DNA from: Pengzhenrongella sicca
GTDB lineage: Bacteria > Actinomycetota > Actinomycetes > Actinomycetales > Cellulomonadaceae
NCBI RefSeq assembly: GCF_017569225.1
Contig: NZ_CP071868.1
Span: 2,046,001-2,110,000, forward strand
Length of the DNA: 64,000 bases
Reading direction: 5' to 3'
The notes under the pieces were generated by a model that did no database searches, was not told the DNA's origin, and saw nothing but the letters and a program-made list of their open reading frames with translations. The position numbers were made by a program, and so were the translations under genes. This document shows, piece after piece, positions 37,050-47,818 of the stretch (within the stretch, counting starts at the first letter, position 1; every line of letters starts with the position of its first letter).

Positions 37050-38048
37050 GTGAACCGCGCACGGGCCGCAGGTCCGGCGGTCGTCGCGCTCGGCGGCGGC
37101 CACGGGCTGTCGGCGACGCTCTCGGCGCTGCGGCTGATGTCGGACCGCCTCACGGCGGTGGTCACGGTCGCCGACGACGGCGGCTCGTCGGGCCGCCTGC
37201 GCTCGGAGTTCGGGGTGCTCCCTCCGGGTGACCTGCGGATGGCGCTCACCGCGCTGAGCGACGACTCGGACTGGGGCCGCACCTGGAGCGACGTGCTCCA
37301 GCACCGGTTCCACTCGAGCGGGACCCTCGACAAGCACGCCGTCGGCAACCTGCTGATCCTCGCCGTGTGGGAGCAGCTCGGCGACACCGTGGCGGGGCTC
37401 GACCTGATGGGCCAGCTGCTGCGCGCCCGCGGCCGCGTGCTGCCGATGGCGGCCGTCCCGCTCGCGATCGAGGCCGACGTCGCGGAGCTCGTCCCGTCCG
37501 GCGGCCCGGGCGTCGCCCGCACGCGCGTGGTGCGCGGGCAGAGCGCCGTCGCGGTCGCGCAGGGCCGGATCGAGCAGATCCGGCTCACCCCGGCCGACCC
37601 GCCCGCGTGCCCCGAGGCGGTCGCCGCGATCGACGCCGCCGACTGGATCGTGCTCGGCCCGGGCTCCTGGTACACGTCGGTGCTGCCGCACCTGCTGGTG
37701 CCCGAGCTCGCCGCGGCCCTGCACCGCACCTCCGCGCGCCGCTGCGTCACCCTCAACCTGTCCGCTGAGACGCACGGCGAGACTGACGGGATGAGCCTCA
37801 CGGAGCACCTGCAGGTGCTCCACCAGCACGCCCCCGGCCTGCACATCGACGCCGTGATCGCCGACCCGCGCGCCGTCGACGACGTCGAGCCCCTGATCGA
37901 GGCCGCCACGGAGCTCGGCGCGCGGCTGCTCCTGCGGCAGGTCCGCACCGGCGACGGGACGCCGCACCACGACCCGCTGCGGCTCGCCGCGGCGTACCGG
38001 GACGTGTTCGACGACTTCCTCGGCGACGTCGGAACCCGCGCACGGTAG
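37050..38048 (+). CDS. yvcK: gluconeogenesis factor YvcK/CuvA
   Basis: UDP-sugar-binding regulator of the CofD-like superfamily, 332 aa from the GTG at 37050. Markers are [43 protein letters not shown] (41-67) and [18 protein letters not shown]. In Bacillus and Mycobacterium it links carbon source use to cell shape and wall synthesis. It is in the conserved rapZ-yvcK-whiA order, with 8 and 17 nt gaps on the right depending on the whiA start. Confidence 0.95.
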   Translation: MNRARAAGPAVVALGGGHGLSATLSALRLMSDRLTAVVTVADDGGSSGRLRSEFGVLPPGDLRMALTALSDDSDWGRTWSDVLQHRFHSSGTLDKHAVGNLLILAVWEQLGDTVAGLDLMGQLLRARGRVLPMAAVPLAIEADVAELVPSGGPGVARTRVVRGQSAVAVAQGRIEQIRLTPADPPACPEAVAAIDAADWIVLGPGSWYTSVLPHLLVPELAAALHRTSARRCVTLNLSAETHGETDGMSLTEHLQVLHQHAPGLHIDAVIADPRAVDDVEPLIEAATELGARLLLRQVRTGDGTPHHDPLRLAAAYRDVFDDFLGDVGTRAR

Positions 38049-38065
38049 ATGGCAGGATGGCGCGC

Positions 38066-39046
38066 ATGGCGCTGACGGCACAGGTGAAGGACGAGCTCGC
38101 TCGGCTGCACATCGACAAGACCTCCTGCCGCAAGGCCGAAGTCTCGGCGACGCTCCGGTTCGCCGGTGGGCTGCACATCATCTCCGGGCGCATCGTCATC
38201 GAGGCCGAGCTCGACACGGGCATCGCGGCGCGCCGGCTCCGGCAGGCCATCGCCGAGGTCTATGGCCACCCGAGCGACGTCATCGTCGTCTCCGCCGGCG
38301 GCCTGCGCCGCGGCAGCCGCTACGTCGTCCGCGTCGTCAAGGAGGGCGAGTCCCTCGCGCGCCAGACCGGGCTGCTCGACAACCGCGGCCGGCCCGTGCG
38401 CGGGCTGCCCCCGCAGGTCGTCTCCGGCGGGGTCGGGGAGGCCGAGGCCGCGTGGCGCGGCGCGTTCCTCGCGCACGGCTCCCTCACCGAACCCGGGCGG
38501 TCCGCCTCGCTCGAGATCACCTGCCCCGGGCCCGAGGCGGCGCTCGCGCTGGTCGGGGCCGCGCGCCGGCTCGGCATCGCCGCGAAGGCCCGCGAGGTCC
38601 GCGGCGTCGACCGCGTGGTCATCCGCGACGGCGACGCGATCAGCGCGATGCTCGTCCGCCTGGGTGCGCACGACGCGATGATGGTCTGGGAGGAGCGCCG
38701 GATGCGGCGCGAGGTGCGCGGCACCGCGAACCGGCTGGCGAACTTCGACGACGCGAACCTGCGCCGGTCCGCGCGCGCGGCCGTCGCCGCCGGCGCCCGC
38801 GTCGAGCGCGCGTTCGAGATCCTCGGCGCCGAGCTGCCCGACCACCTGCGCGAGGCCGGCGAGCTCCGGCTCGCGCACAAGCACGCGTCGCTCGAGGAGC
38901 TCGGCAAGCTCGCCGAGCCCGCGCTGACGAAGGACGCCGTCGCCGGCCGGATCCGGCGCCTGCTCGCGACGGCCGACAAGCGTGCGGCCGACCTCGGGAT
39001 CCCGGACACCGAGTCCGGGCTCAGCCCGGACCTGCTCGACCTGTAG
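38066..39046 (+). CDS. whiA: sporulation/cell-division regulator WhiA
   Basis: DNA-binding protein with a LAGLIDADG-like N-terminal domain and a C-terminal helix-turn-helix ([36 protein letters not shown]). The ATG at 38066 gives [14 protein letters not shown], the usual first residues, and 326 aa; an ATG at 38057 would add three. WhiA controls sporulation septation in Streptomyces and division or growth in non-sporulating actinobacteria. [17 protein letters not shown] is a family hallmark. Confidence 0.96.
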   Translation: MALTAQVKDELARLHIDKTSCRKAEVSATLRFAGGLHIISGRIVIEAELDTGIAARRLRQAIAEVYGHPSDVIVVSAGGLRRGSRYVVRVVKEGESLARQTGLLDNRGRPVRGLPPQVVSGGVGEAEAAWRGAFLAHGSLTEPGRSASLEITCPGPEAALALVGAARRLGIAAKAREVRGVDRVVIRDGDAISAMLVRLGAHDAMMVWEERRMRREVRGTANRLANFDDANLRRSARAAVAAGARVERAFEILGAELPDHLREAGELRLAHKHASLEELGKLAEPALTKDAVAGRIRRLLATADKRAADLGIPDTESGLSPDLLDL

Positions 39047-39125
39047 CGGCCGCAGCCCGAGCGCCCGGCCGCGCACCGACGCGCCCGCGACCAGCAGGGT
39101 CGCCGCGGCCGTCCAGCGCGTGACA

Positions 39126-39161
39126 TTGGTCCCTCCGGCCCTCTGGTCGGTCGTATAGGCT
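39126..39161 (+). promoter_or_regulatory. probable gap promoter with long leader
   Basis: TATAGG/TAGGCT (39154-39161) is a good -10; TTGGTC at 39126-39131 is the nearest -35-like hexamer but spaced too far (22 nt from TATAGG). Transcription near 39168 would leave a leader of about 125 nt before gap. The rest of 39047-39292 has no gene. Confidence 0.4.
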
Positions 39162-39283
39162 CAAACCATCCGGCAGCCCTGGGCGGGTCAGAACGCGTGA
39201 TCGGCCCGAGGCCGCAGGAAACGCACCGCGTGTGCGTACTCACTTTCGTTGCAATGGTGTGCGCCGGAGAGCTCCGGCGCTGA

Positions 39284-40300
<1,017 letters not shown>

Positions 40301-40340
40301 CGTTCGACCGGAGCAGTTGTACGACATGAGCAGCTGACAC

Positions 40341-40389
40341 GCGTCCGCGTGCCCCGCACGGCCTCCGGGCCGGCGGGGCACGCGGACGC
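40341..40389 (+). terminator. perfect hairpin between gap and pgk
   Basis: A 17-bp stem (40341-40357 against 40373-40389) continues inwards into CGGCC-TCCG-GGCCG, so nearly all 49 nt pair. It starts 41 nt after the gap stop. It could partly terminate transcription, letting gap be expressed above pgk and tpiA, or protect the gap mRNA end. Confidence 0.7.
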
Positions 40390-40434
40390 TGTTGCGTGAC
40401 GACCCAGACGACCCTCGACCCTCGGAGCTCACCC

Positions 40435-41634
40435 ATGAAGACGATCGACGACCTCGGCGACCTGCGCGGCAAGCGCGTGCTCGTGCGATCCGACCTGAAC
40501 GTCCCGCTCGACGGGACGACCATCACCGACGACGGCCGCGTGCGGGCCGCCGTCCCGACGATCAAGAAGCTCGTCGACGCTGGTGCCCGCGTCGTCGTCG
40601 CCGCGCACCTCGGTCGTCCGAAGGGCGAGCCCGAGGCGAAGTACTCGCTCGCCCCCGTTGCCACGCGGCTCGCCGAGCTGCTGGGCGTCCCGGTGCACCT
40701 CGCGGAGGACACCGTCGGCGAGTCGGCAGCCGCGACGGTCGCCGCGCTGGGCGACGGCGAGGTCGCGATGCTTGAGAACATCCGGTTCGACCCGCGCGAG
40801 ACGTCCAAGGACGAGAAGGAGCGCGGCTCCCTCGCCGACGCCCTCGCCACGCTCGCGGACTTCTACGTGTCCGACGGCTTCGGCGTCGTGCACCGCAAGC
40901 AGGCCTCGGTGTACGACATCGCGACGAAGCTCCCCGCCGCAGTCGGCGGCCTGGTGCTCAAGGAGGTCGAGGCCCTGCGCCGCGCCACGGAGAACCCGGA
41001 GCGCCCGTACGTCGTCATCCTCGGCGGCTCGAAGGTCTCCGACAAGCTCGGCGTCATCGCGAACCTCATCGGCAAGGCCGACCGCCTCCTGATCGGCGGC
41101 GGCATGGTCTACACGTTCCTGGCGGCTCAGGGTCACTCGGTGGGCAAGTCCCTGCTCGAGCAGGACCAGATCGAGACCGTCAAGGGCTACCTCGAGCTCG
41201 CGGCGTCCGAGGGCGTCGAGATCGTGCTCCCGACCGACATCGTCGTGGCGGACGGCTTCGCGGCCGACGCCTCGCACCAGGTGCTTGCCGCCGACGCGAT
41301 CCCGGACGCCGGCATGGGCCTGGACATCGGCCCGGACTCCTGCGCCCTGTTCGCCAGCAAGATCACCGACGCGAAGACGATCGTCTGGAACGGCCCGATG
41401 GGCGTGTTCGAGTTCGACGCGTTCGCCGACGGGACGCGGGCCATCGCCCAGGCCCTGATCGACGCGGGCGCCAACGGCGCGTTCTCGATCGTCGGCGGCG
41501 GCGACTCCGCGGCGGCCATCCGGCTGCTCGGGTTCGATGAGACCAAGTTCGGCCACATCTCCACCGGCGGCGGCGCGAGCCTGGAGTTCCTCGAGGGCAA
41601 GACCCTCCCGGGCATCGCCGTCCTCGACGACTGA
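40435..41634 (+). CDS. pgk: phosphoglycerate kinase
   Basis: ATP-forming glycolytic kinase, 399 aa from the ATG at 40435, with GGAG 7 nt upstream. Substrate-binding N-terminal part: [32 protein letters not shown], and [12 protein letters not shown]-terminal nucleotide site: [32 protein letters not shown], and [11 protein letters not shown]. Second gene of the glycolytic block, 33 nt before tpiA. Confidence 0.98.
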   Translation: MKTIDDLGDLRGKRVLVRSDLNVPLDGTTITDDGRVRAAVPTIKKLVDAGARVVVAAHLGRPKGEPEAKYSLAPVATRLAELLGVPVHLAEDTVGESAAATVAALGDGEVAMLENIRFDPRETSKDEKERGSLADALATLADFYVSDGFGVVHRKQASVYDIATKLPAAVGGLVLKEVEALRRATENPERPYVVILGGSKVSDKLGVIANLIGKADRLLIGGGMVYTFLAAQGHSVGKSLLEQDQIETVKGYLELAASEGVEIVLPTDIVVADGFAADASHQVLAADAIPDAGMGLDIGPDSCALFASKITDAKTIVWNGPMGVFEFDAFADGTRAIAQALIDAGANGAFSIVGGGDSAAAIRLLGFDETKFGHISTGGGASLEFLEGKTLPGIAVLDD

Positions 41635-41667
41635 CCCTTTTCTCACTCTCTACAGAAGGAGGCCCTC

Positions 41668-42465
41668 GTGGCCACCGCTCGTACCCCGCTCATGGCGGGC
41701 AACTGGAAGATGAACCTCGACCACCACGCCGCGACGCACTTCGTGCAGAAGCTCGCGTGGACGCTCAAGGACGCCAAGCACGACTTCTCGACCGTCGAGG
41801 TCGCTGTGCTGCCGCCGTTCACGGACCTGCGCAGCGTGCAGACCCTCGTCGACGCCGACAAGCTCGAGATCGTCTACGGCGCGCAGGACGTGTCGGCGAA
41901 CCTCGCCGGCGCCTACACCGGCGAGATCTCGCCCGTGTTCCTCGCGAAGCTCGGCGCGACGTACGTCGCCGTCGGCCACTCGGAGCGTCGCCAGTACCAC
42001 CACGAGAACGACGCGCTCGTCGCGGCCAAGGCGAAGTCGGCCTTCAGCCAGGGCGTCGTGCCGATCGTCTGCGTCGGCGAGGGCCTGGACGTCCGCAAGG
42101 CCGGCCAGCAGGTGCCGTACACGCTCGCGCAGCTCGAGGGCTCGATCGCCGGCCTGAGCGCCGAGGAGGCCGCGCAGGTCGTCATCGCCTACGAGCCCGT
42201 CTGGGCCATCGGCACCGGCGAGGTCGCGACCCCTGAGGACGCGCAGGAGGTCTGCGGGGCCATCCGCGGCAAGCTCGCCGAGCTGTACGACGACGCCGTC
42301 GCGGCGGCCGTGCGGGTCCTGTACGGCGGCTCGGTGAAGTCCGGCAACGTCGCCTCGATCATGGCGAAGCCCGACGTCGACGGCGCCCTCATCGGCGGCG
42401 CGAGCCTGGACGCCGACGAGTTCGCGAAGATCATTCGCTACCAGTCGCACGCCGTCGGACTGTAA
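41668..42465 (+). CDS. tpiA: triosephosphate isomerase
   Basis: Interconverts dihydroxyacetone phosphate and glyceraldehyde 3-phosphate, 265 aa from the GTG at 41668 (AGAAGGAGG upstream). Catalytic residues are Lys14 in GNWKMN, His104 in VGHSERR and Glu176 in [11 protein letters not shown]; the phosphate-binding GGSV and GGASL loops are present. Followed by a 12-bp hairpin. Confidence 0.98.
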   Translation: MATARTPLMAGNWKMNLDHHAATHFVQKLAWTLKDAKHDFSTVEVAVLPPFTDLRSVQTLVDADKLEIVYGAQDVSANLAGAYTGEISPVFLAKLGATYVAVGHSERRQYHHENDALVAAKAKSAFSQGVVPIVCVGEGLDVRKAGQQVPYTLAQLEGSIAGLSAEEAAQVVIAYEPVWAIGTGEVATPEDAQEVCGAIRGKLAELYDDAVAAAVRVLYGGSVKSGNVASIMAKPDVDGALIGGASLDADEFAKIIRYQSHAVGL

Positions 42466-42471
42466 CGATCG

Positions 42472-42499
42472 CCGCCGGCGCGCGTGTGCGCGCCGGCGG
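42472..42499 (+). terminator. tpiA terminator
   Basis: 12-bp perfect stem (42472-42483 CCGCCGGCGCGC against 42488-42499), 4-nt loop GTGT, seven nt after the stop. A separate 6-bp dyad CGAGCG/CGCTCG follows at 42508-42524. Confidence 0.75.
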
Positions 42500-42584
42500 T
42501 ACCCGTTCGAGCGATGACCGCTCGTTTGCCGCGCCGGCGGCGTCCCGCCCGCGCGGGGCGTCGCCGGATCGGCCGGTCGTCGCC

Positions 42585-42590
42585 TACCCT
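42585..42590 (+). promoter_or_regulatory. -10 box of secG
   Basis: TACCCT, about 26 nt before the ATG at 42617. Unlike the other boxes here it would give a short leader of about 20 nt. Confidence 0.45.
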
Positions 42591-42616
42591 GGACGCGGTG
42601 CCCACCGGCGCCGCCT

Positions 42617-42889
42617 ATGAACCGTGAGGAAGCGACTCGTCCCGTGGATGCCCTGCGTATCTCTCTCCAGGTCCTGCTGGTCCTGACCAGTGGTCTGCTT
42701 ATCCCGCTCGTGCTGCTCCACAAGGGCAAGGGCGGCGGATTGTCCGATATGTTCGGGGGCGGGGTCTCGAGCAGCATCGGCAGCTCCGGTGTCGCCGAAC
42801 GAAACCTCAACCGGCTGACCGTCATCATCGCCGTTGTGTGGGCGGTCGTCATCGTGCTGCTGGGTCTGATCCAGCGCGTCAGTAACTGA
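42617..42889 (+). CDS. secG: preprotein translocase subunit SecG
   Basis: Small two-helix partner of SecYE. From the ATG at 42617 the product is 90 aa; a GTG at 42644 would give 81 aa starting right before the first helix, which is the more usual SecG length. The hallmark LHKGKGGGLSDMFGGG (about 35-50) separates the two helices (ISLQVLLVLTSGLLIPLVLL and LTVIIAVVWAVVIVLLGLI). It lies between tpiA and rbpA, its common actinobacterial position. Confidence 0.95.
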   Translation: MNREEATRPVDALRISLQVLLVLTSGLLIPLVLLHKGKGGGLSDMFGGGVSSSIGSSGVAERNLNRLTVIIAVVWAVVIVLLGLIQRVSN

Positions 42890-42905
42890 CAACAAAGGGG
42901 CGATC

Positions 42906-43256
42906 GTGGCGAGTGGAAGTGCTATCCGCGGTTCGAGAGTAGGCGCAGGACCGATGGGAGAGGCCGAGCGCGGCGACAGTGCGCCGCGCATCTGGATCTC
43001 CTACTGGTGCGCGAACGGGCACGAGACCCGGCCGAGCTTCGCCGAAGAAGCCGGCCTCGCGGCGCCCGTGACGTGGGACTGCCCGCGCTGCGGCTACCCC
43101 GCCGGCCAGGACGAGGCGAACCCGCCGGCCCCGGTCAAGAACGAGCCGTACAAGACCCATCTGGCCTACGTCAAGGAACGTCGCACGGACGAGGATGGCG
43201 AGGCGATCCTCGACGAGGCGCTGGCCGCCTTGCGGTCCCGGCGCGGCAGCGCCTGA
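42906..43256 (+). CDS. rbpA: RNA polymerase-binding protein RbpA
   Basis: Actinobacterial transcription factor that stabilises RNA polymerase with the principal sigma factor, 116 aa from the GTG at 42906 (GGGGC upstream). The N-terminal basic tail and linker are followed by the zinc-ribbon-like core WISYWCANGHETRPSF and WDCPRCGYPAG (Cys/His ligands), then the C-terminal sigma-interacting helix (DEDGEAILDEALAALRSRRG). An ORF of this type is diagnostic for actinobacteria. Its stop codon region is part of a triple repeat. Confidence 0.95.
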   Translation: MASGSAIRGSRVGAGPMGEAERGDSAPRIWISYWCANGHETRPSFAEEAGLAAPVTWDCPRCGYPAGQDEANPPAPVKNEPYKTHLAYVKERRTDEDGEAILDEALAALRSRRGSA

Positions 43257-43301
43257 CCTGACCTGCGGCAGCGCCTGATCCGAACCTTCGGCAGCGCCTG
43301 A
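43244..43301. repeat. three copies of CGGCAGCGCCTGA spanning the rbpA stop
   Basis: Exact 13-bp copies at 43244-43256, 43266-43278 and 43289-43301 with 22-23 bp periodicity, separated partly by CCTGACCTG. The first copy is the end of rbpA, including its TGA. The 52-nt gap to pgl contains nothing else. Confidence 0.85.
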
Positions 43302-43308
43302 CCTGACC

Positions 43309-44100
43309 TCAGGCGGACGCGGCGGCGTCCACCAGCCAGAGCGTGGTCGCCCCGGTGGCGGCCGCGGCCGGCGTCTGGTCGACGCCGGCGCCGCCCAGCG
43401 CGGCGGCCACGGCGGCCGCCTTCTCCGCGCCCGCGGCGACGACCCACACCTGGCGCGCCGCGTGGATCGCGTCGAACGTCAGCGAGACCCGCAGCGGCGG
43501 CGGCTTGGGCGAGCCGTGCACCCCGACCGTCGAGACCCCGGTGACGACGAGCGCCTCGTGCCCAGGGAACAGGGACGCCACGTGGCCGTCCGGGCCCATC
43601 CCGAGCAGCAGCACGTCGAACGCGGGCACGCGGGGCCCGCCCGCGCCGTCGGCTGCGGGCGCGAAGGCGGCAAGCTCGGCCGCGTAGGCCGCCGCCGACT
43701 CCTCGGGCGAGCCGATCCCGGGGGCGTCGGACGCGGGCATCGGGTGGACGTTCGCGGCCGGGAGCACGTCGGCGAGCGCGGCCAGCAGGGCGGCGCGGGC
43801 CTGGGTCTCGTTGCGGTCGGGGTCGCCCGCCGGCAGGAACCGCTCGTCGCCCCACCACACGTGCACGCCGGTCCAGTCCACGGCGTCGCGCAGCGGGCTC
43901 GCTGCCGCCTCGGCGAGCAGCGCGATCCCGACCGTCCCGCCGGTCAGCACCACGTGCGCCGGGCGCCGCACCGACTGCACGTCGAGCAGGCGGGTGAGCA
44001 GCCGCGCCGCGACCGCCTGGGCGAGCACCTGGGCGTCCGGGTGCACGACGACGGCGCGCCCGCCGCCCGCCGCTGCGGGCGTGCTCTCGGCCGGGCTCAC
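43309..44100 (-). CDS. pgl: 6-phosphogluconolactonase
   Basis: Hydrolyses 6-phosphogluconolactone in the oxidative pentose-phosphate pathway, 263 aa from the GTG at 44100, which overlaps the opcA stop (GTGA). Family blocks are VVLTGGTVGIALLAEAA, VHVWWGDERFLPAGDPDRNETQA and LLLGMGPDGHVASLFPGH. It ends the operon and faces rbpA tail to tail. Upstream in-frame sequence belongs to opcA in another frame. Confidence 0.95.
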   Translation of the reverse strand: MSPAESTPAAAGGGRAVVVHPDAQVLAQAVAARLLTRLLDVQSVRRPAHVVLTGGTVGIALLAEAAASPLRDAVDWTGVHVWWGDERFLPAGDPDRNETQARAALLAALADVLPAANVHPMPASDAPGIGSPEESAAAYAAELAAFAPAADGAGGPRVPAFDVLLLGMGPDGHVASLFPGHEALVVTGVSTVGVHGSPKPPPLRVSLTFDAIHAARQVWVVAAGAEKAAAVAAALGGAGVDQTPAAAATGATTLWLVDAAASA

Positions 44101-45011
44101 GCGAGCCTCGCGAGGCCCTTGGTCAGCGCGTCGGCATACACCTCGTCGGAGTCCAGCCGGCGCAGCTCCTCGGCGAGGCACTCCGCGAGCTGGCGGATCG
44201 GCAGCGAGATGCGGTGCTCGGGCTGACCGGGCTGGCGCAGCGCGGCCGTCTTGCCGTCGGGGCGGTCCAGCACGATCGAGCCGGACTTGCGCTCGAGGCG
44301 CACGAGCGTGATCGCGGGGGCGTCCTTCTTGCGCTCGATCTCGACGGGGCAGCGCAGCTCCTGAGCGAGCCACGCCGCGAGCAGGTCGACGCTCGGGTGG
44401 GTGCTCTCGCCCGCGACGACGACCTTGGTCACCGGCTCGTACGGCGGCTGGTCCAGCGCCGCGGCGAGCAGCCCCCGCCACAGCGTGATGCGGGTCCAGG
44501 CCAGGTCGGTGTCGCCGGGCTCGTAGACGGTCGCGAGCTGGTGCAGCGCCCCGAGCGGGTGGCTGCACTCGGTCGAGTCCGTGATCCGCCGCTGCGCCAT
44601 CCGGCCGATGGGGTCGCTCGCCGGGTTGGCGGGCACCTCGTACGGCCACCACGCGACGATCGGCGCGTCCGGCAGCAGCAGCGGGATGACGAGCGTGTCG
44701 CCGTGCTCGCGCAGCGCGCCGCTGGGGTGCAGCACGACGACCTCGCTCGCGCCGGCGTCGCCGCCGATCCGGATCTGCGCGTCGAGCGAGTCCGCGGCGC
44801 GCCGGTTGTTCGGCGCGATGACGATGACGCGGCACGGGTGCTCGCGGCTGGCGAAGTTCGCCGCCTCGATCGCCTCCTCGACGTCGGACGTGCCGACGTC
44901 GACGATGAGGGTGAGGACGCGGCCGAGCGCGACGGCGCCGCCCTCGTCGCGCAGCTTGACCAGGCGCTTGTTGACGTCGTTGGTCGTGGTGCTGGGCATC
45001 TCGATGATCAT
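44097..45011 (-). CDS. opcA: glucose-6-phosphate dehydrogenase assembly protein OpcA
   Basis: Partner that activates or assembles Zwf in actinobacteria and cyanobacteria, 304 aa. The N-terminus MIIEMPSTTTNDVNKRLVKLRDEGGAVALGRVLTLIV and the block VIVIAPNN are characteristic, as are the mid-part DAPIVAWWPYEVP and PIGRMAQRRITDS. It lies between zwf and pgl, 43 nt after zwf, and is coupled to pgl. Confidence 0.96.
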   Translation of the reverse strand: MIIEMPSTTTNDVNKRLVKLRDEGGAVALGRVLTLIVDVGTSDVEEAIEAANFASREHPCRVIVIAPNNRRAADSLDAQIRIGGDAGASEVVVLHPSGALREHGDTLVIPLLLPDAPIVAWWPYEVPANPASDPIGRMAQRRITDSTECSHPLGALHQLATVYEPGDTDLAWTRITLWRGLLAAALDQPPYEPVTKVVVAGESTHPSVDLLAAWLAQELRCPVEIERKKDAPAITLVRLERKSGSIVLDRPDGKTAALRQPGQPEHRISLPIRQLAECLAEELRRLDSDEVYADALTKGLARLA

Positions 45012-45054
45012 GAGGTTCGGCTCCTGCTCCCGCGGCGGGTGGTGGGGGTTCGGC

Positions 45055-46596
45055 TCACGGCATCCGCCAGGTGCGTCCGTCGCGGGCCATCATGGCCTCG
45101 GCCGACTCCGGGCCCCACGTGCCGGACCGGTAGGCCTCGGGCTTTCCCTTGGACTCCCAGTACTTGGTGACCGGGTCGAGGATCTTCCACGACAGCTCGA
45201 CCTCCTCGTGCCGGGGGAACAGCGGCGGGTCGCCGAGCAGCACGTCGAGGATGAGCCGCTCGTACGCCTCGGGGGAGGACTCGGTGAACGCGTGCCCGTA
45301 GGCGAAGTCCATCGTGACGTCGCGGACCTCCATGGCCGTCCCGGGCACCTTGGCGCCGAAGCGGAGCGTGACGCCCTCGTCGGGCTGCACCCGGATGACG
45401 AGCGCGTTGCTGCCGAGCTCCTGCGTCGCGGTGGACTCGAACGGCAGGTGCGGCGCGCGCTTGAACACGACGGCGATCTCCGTGACGCGGTGCCCGAGCC
45501 GCTTGCCGGTACGCAGGTAGAACGGCACCCCGGCCCAGCGGCGGGTGTCGATGTCGACCCGGATCGCCGCGAAGGTCTCGGTCGTGGACGACGCGGGGAT
45601 GCCGGCCTCCTCGAGGTAGCCGGTCACCTGCTCGCCGCCCTGCCAGCCGGTCGAGTACTGGCCGCGCGCCGTGTGCTTGCCCAGGTCCTTGGGCAGCTTC
45701 ACGGCGGAGAGCACCTTGACCTTCTCCGCGCGCAGGTCCTCGGCGCTGAAGGAGACGGGCTCCTCCATCGCGGTGAGCGCGAGCAGCTGGATCAGGTGGT
45801 TCTGGATGACGTCGCGCGCCGCGCCGATGCCGTCGTAGTAGCCCGCGCGGCCCCCGATGCCGATGTCCTCGGCCATCGTGATCTGCACGTGGTCTACGTA
45901 GTGTGCATTCCAGATGGGCTCGAACATCTGGTTCGCGAACCGCAGGACCAGCAGGTTCTGCACGGTCTCCTTGCCGAGGTAGTGGTCGATCCGGAACACG
46001 TCGTCCGGCTCGAAGACCTCGGAGACGACGTCGTTGAGCGCCTGCGCGCTCGCCAGGTCGTGCCCGAACGGCTTCTCGATGACCACCCGCCGCCACGAGC
46101 CGTCCTGCGGCTTGGACAGCCCCGACTTGGCGAGCTGGCGGCACACCAGCGGGAACGCGCTCGGGGGCACGGACAGGTAGAAGGCGTGGTTGCCGCCGGT
46201 GCCGCGCTCGATGTCGAGGTCGTGCACCGTGGTGGCGAGCCGCTCGAACGCGTCGTCGTCGTCGAACTCGCCCTGCACGAACCGGATGCCCTCGGCCATC
46301 TGGCGCCAGGTGGCCTCGCGGAACGGCGTGCGCGCGTACTGCTTGACGGCGTCGTGCACGATCTTGGCGAAGTCCTGGGTGGCCCAGTCGCGGCGCGCGA
46401 AGCCCGTCAGGCCGAAGCCGGGCGGCAGCAGGCCGCGGTTGGTCAGGTCGTAGACGGCGGGCAGCAGCTTCTTGCGCGCGAGGTCGCCGGTGACGCCGAA
46501 GATGACGAGGCCGGAGGGCCCCGCGATCCGGGGCAGCCGGCGGTCGCGGGCGTCGCGCAGCGGGTTCTGGTCGGCGGTGACGCGGTTCGGGCTCAC
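45055..46596 (-). CDS. zwf: glucose-6-phosphate 1-dehydrogenase
   Basis: First enzyme of the oxidative pentose-phosphate pathway, 513 aa from the GTG at 46596, which overlaps the tal stop. NADP site GVTGDLA (34-40) and substrate motif RIDHYLGKE (202-210) with the catalytic His are intact; [13 protein letters not shown] and GKRLG...[11 protein letters not shown] follow. In-frame sequence upstream to 47361 is antisense-like filler inside tal and is rejected. Confidence 0.98.
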   Translation of the reverse strand: MSPNRVTADQNPLRDARDRRLPRIAGPSGLVIFGVTGDLARKKLLPAVYDLTNRGLLPPGFGLTGFARRDWATQDFAKIVHDAVKQYARTPFREATWRQMAEGIRFVQGEFDDDDAFERLATTVHDLDIERGTGGNHAFYLSVPPSAFPLVCRQLAKSGLSKPQDGSWRRVVIEKPFGHDLASAQALNDVVSEVFEPDDVFRIDHYLGKETVQNLLVLRFANQMFEPIWNAHYVDHVQITMAEDIGIGGRAGYYDGIGAARDVIQNHLIQLLALTAMEEPVSFSAEDLRAEKVKVLSAVKLPKDLGKHTARGQYSTGWQGGEQVTGYLEEAGIPASSTTETFAAIRVDIDTRRWAGVPFYLRTGKRLGHRVTEIAVVFKRAPHLPFESTATQELGSNALVIRVQPDEGVTLRFGAKVPGTAMEVRDVTMDFAYGHAFTESSPEAYERLILDVLLGDPPLFPRHEEVELSWKILDPVTKYWESKGKPEAYRSGTWGPESAEAMMARDGRTWRMP

Positions 46597-47759
46597 GCGA
46601 TCGGCCGATCCTGCGCGGCGACGGCAGGCGATGCGGGCGGGGCCGCCTTCGCGAGCCCGTCGGCGACGGTCGCGAGCAGCTCGGCCCAGCTCTTCTCGAA
46701 CTTGACCAGCCCCTCGGCCTCCAGCGCCGCGGTGACGTCGTCGATCTCGATGCCCAGCTCGGCGAGGCCGGCGAGCACCTTCGCGGCGGCGTCCTGCGTG
46801 CCCGTGACGGTGTCCCCGCGGATGTCCCCATGGTCGGCGACCGCCTCGAGGGTCGCCGCGGGCATCGTGTTGACGACGCCGGCCACGACGAGCTCGTCGA
46901 CGTACCGGGTGTCGGGGTAGGCCGTGTCCTTGACCCCGGTCGAGGCCCACAGCGGGCGCTGCGGCCGGGCGCCGAGGTCGGCGAGCCGGCGCCACCGGTC
47001 GGACGCGAGCACCTCGGCGAAGATGCCGTATGCCAGCCGCGCGTTCGCGATGGCGGCCTGGCCGCGCAGCGCGGCGGCCGCCGGGGTGCCGAGGGCGTCG
47101 AGCCGCCGGTCGATCGCCGCGTCGACGCGCGAGACGAAGAACGAGGCGACCGAGGCGATGGGGGCGAGCGGGAGCCCGGCGGCGTGCGCGGCCTCGAGCC
47201 CGCTCAGGTGCGCGTCGAGCACCGCGCGGTAGCGCTCGAGCGAGAAGATCAGCGTCACGTTGACGCTGATCCCGGCGCCGAGCGCGCCGATGATCGCCGG
47301 CAGGCCCTGCTCGGTCGCGGGGATCTTGATGAACAGGTTCGGCCGGCCGACGCGGGTCCACAGGATGCGGGCCTGGGCGAGCGTCGCGTCGGCGTCCCGC
47401 GCCAGGCGCGGGTCCACCTCGAGCGAGACGCGCCCGTCGACGCCGTCGGTCGCGGCGTGCACCGGGGCGAGCACGTCGGCCGCGGCGCGCACGTCGTCGG
47501 TCGTGATCGCCTGGACGGCGGCCTCGGGGTCGAGGCCGGCCGCGGCGAGCGCCACGAGCTGCTCGTCGTAGGCGTCGCCGCCGGCGAGGGCGCCGGCGAA
47601 GATCGTGGGGTTGGTGGTCACCCCGACGACCCGACGCGTGCGCGTCAGGTCGTCGAGGTTCCCGGTGCGCAGCCGGTCCCGGGACAGGTCGTCGAGCCAG
47701 ACGGCAACACCGGCCCCGGTCAGGGCGTCGAGCGGGGTGGAGCGGGTGTTCTCGGTCAT
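46593..47759 (-). CDS. tal: transaldolase
   Basis: Transfers the dihydroxyacetone unit in the non-oxidative branch, 388 aa, of the longer actinobacterial class. The Schiff-base Lys is K145 in [20 protein letters not shown] (46-54) and [13 protein letters not shown] are family markers. The ATG at 47759 has AGGAGG 6 nt upstream, preferred over the frame extension to 48125. Sits 59 nt after tkt. Confidence 0.97.
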   Translation of the reverse strand: MTENTRSTPLDALTGAGVAVWLDDLSRDRLRTGNLDDLTRTRRVVGVTTNPTIFAGALAGGDAYDEQLVALAAAGLDPEAAVQAITTDDVRAAADVLAPVHAATDGVDGRVSLEVDPRLARDADATLAQARILWTRVGRPNLFIKIPATEQGLPAIIGALGAGISVNVTLIFSLERYRAVLDAHLSGLEAAHAAGLPLAPIASVASFFVSRVDAAIDRRLDALGTPAAAALRGQAAIANARLAYGIFAEVLASDRWRRLADLGARPQRPLWASTGVKDTAYPDTRYVDELVVAGVVNTMPAATLEAVADHGDIRGDTVTGTQDAAAKVLAGLAELGIEIDDVTAALEAEGLVKFEKSWAELLATVADGLAKAAPPASPAVAAQDRPIA

Positions 47760-47818
47760 AGCGGTCCTCCTGGAGGGGTGCCGTCCGGTCGTGCTCGGGG
47801 GGTCTGCGCGGAGCGGGC

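Noticed and set aside
45918-45940. CGAAC-n5-GTTCG inside zwf as a LexA site
   Set aside because: Wrong spacer (5 instead of 4) and deep inside a coding region.
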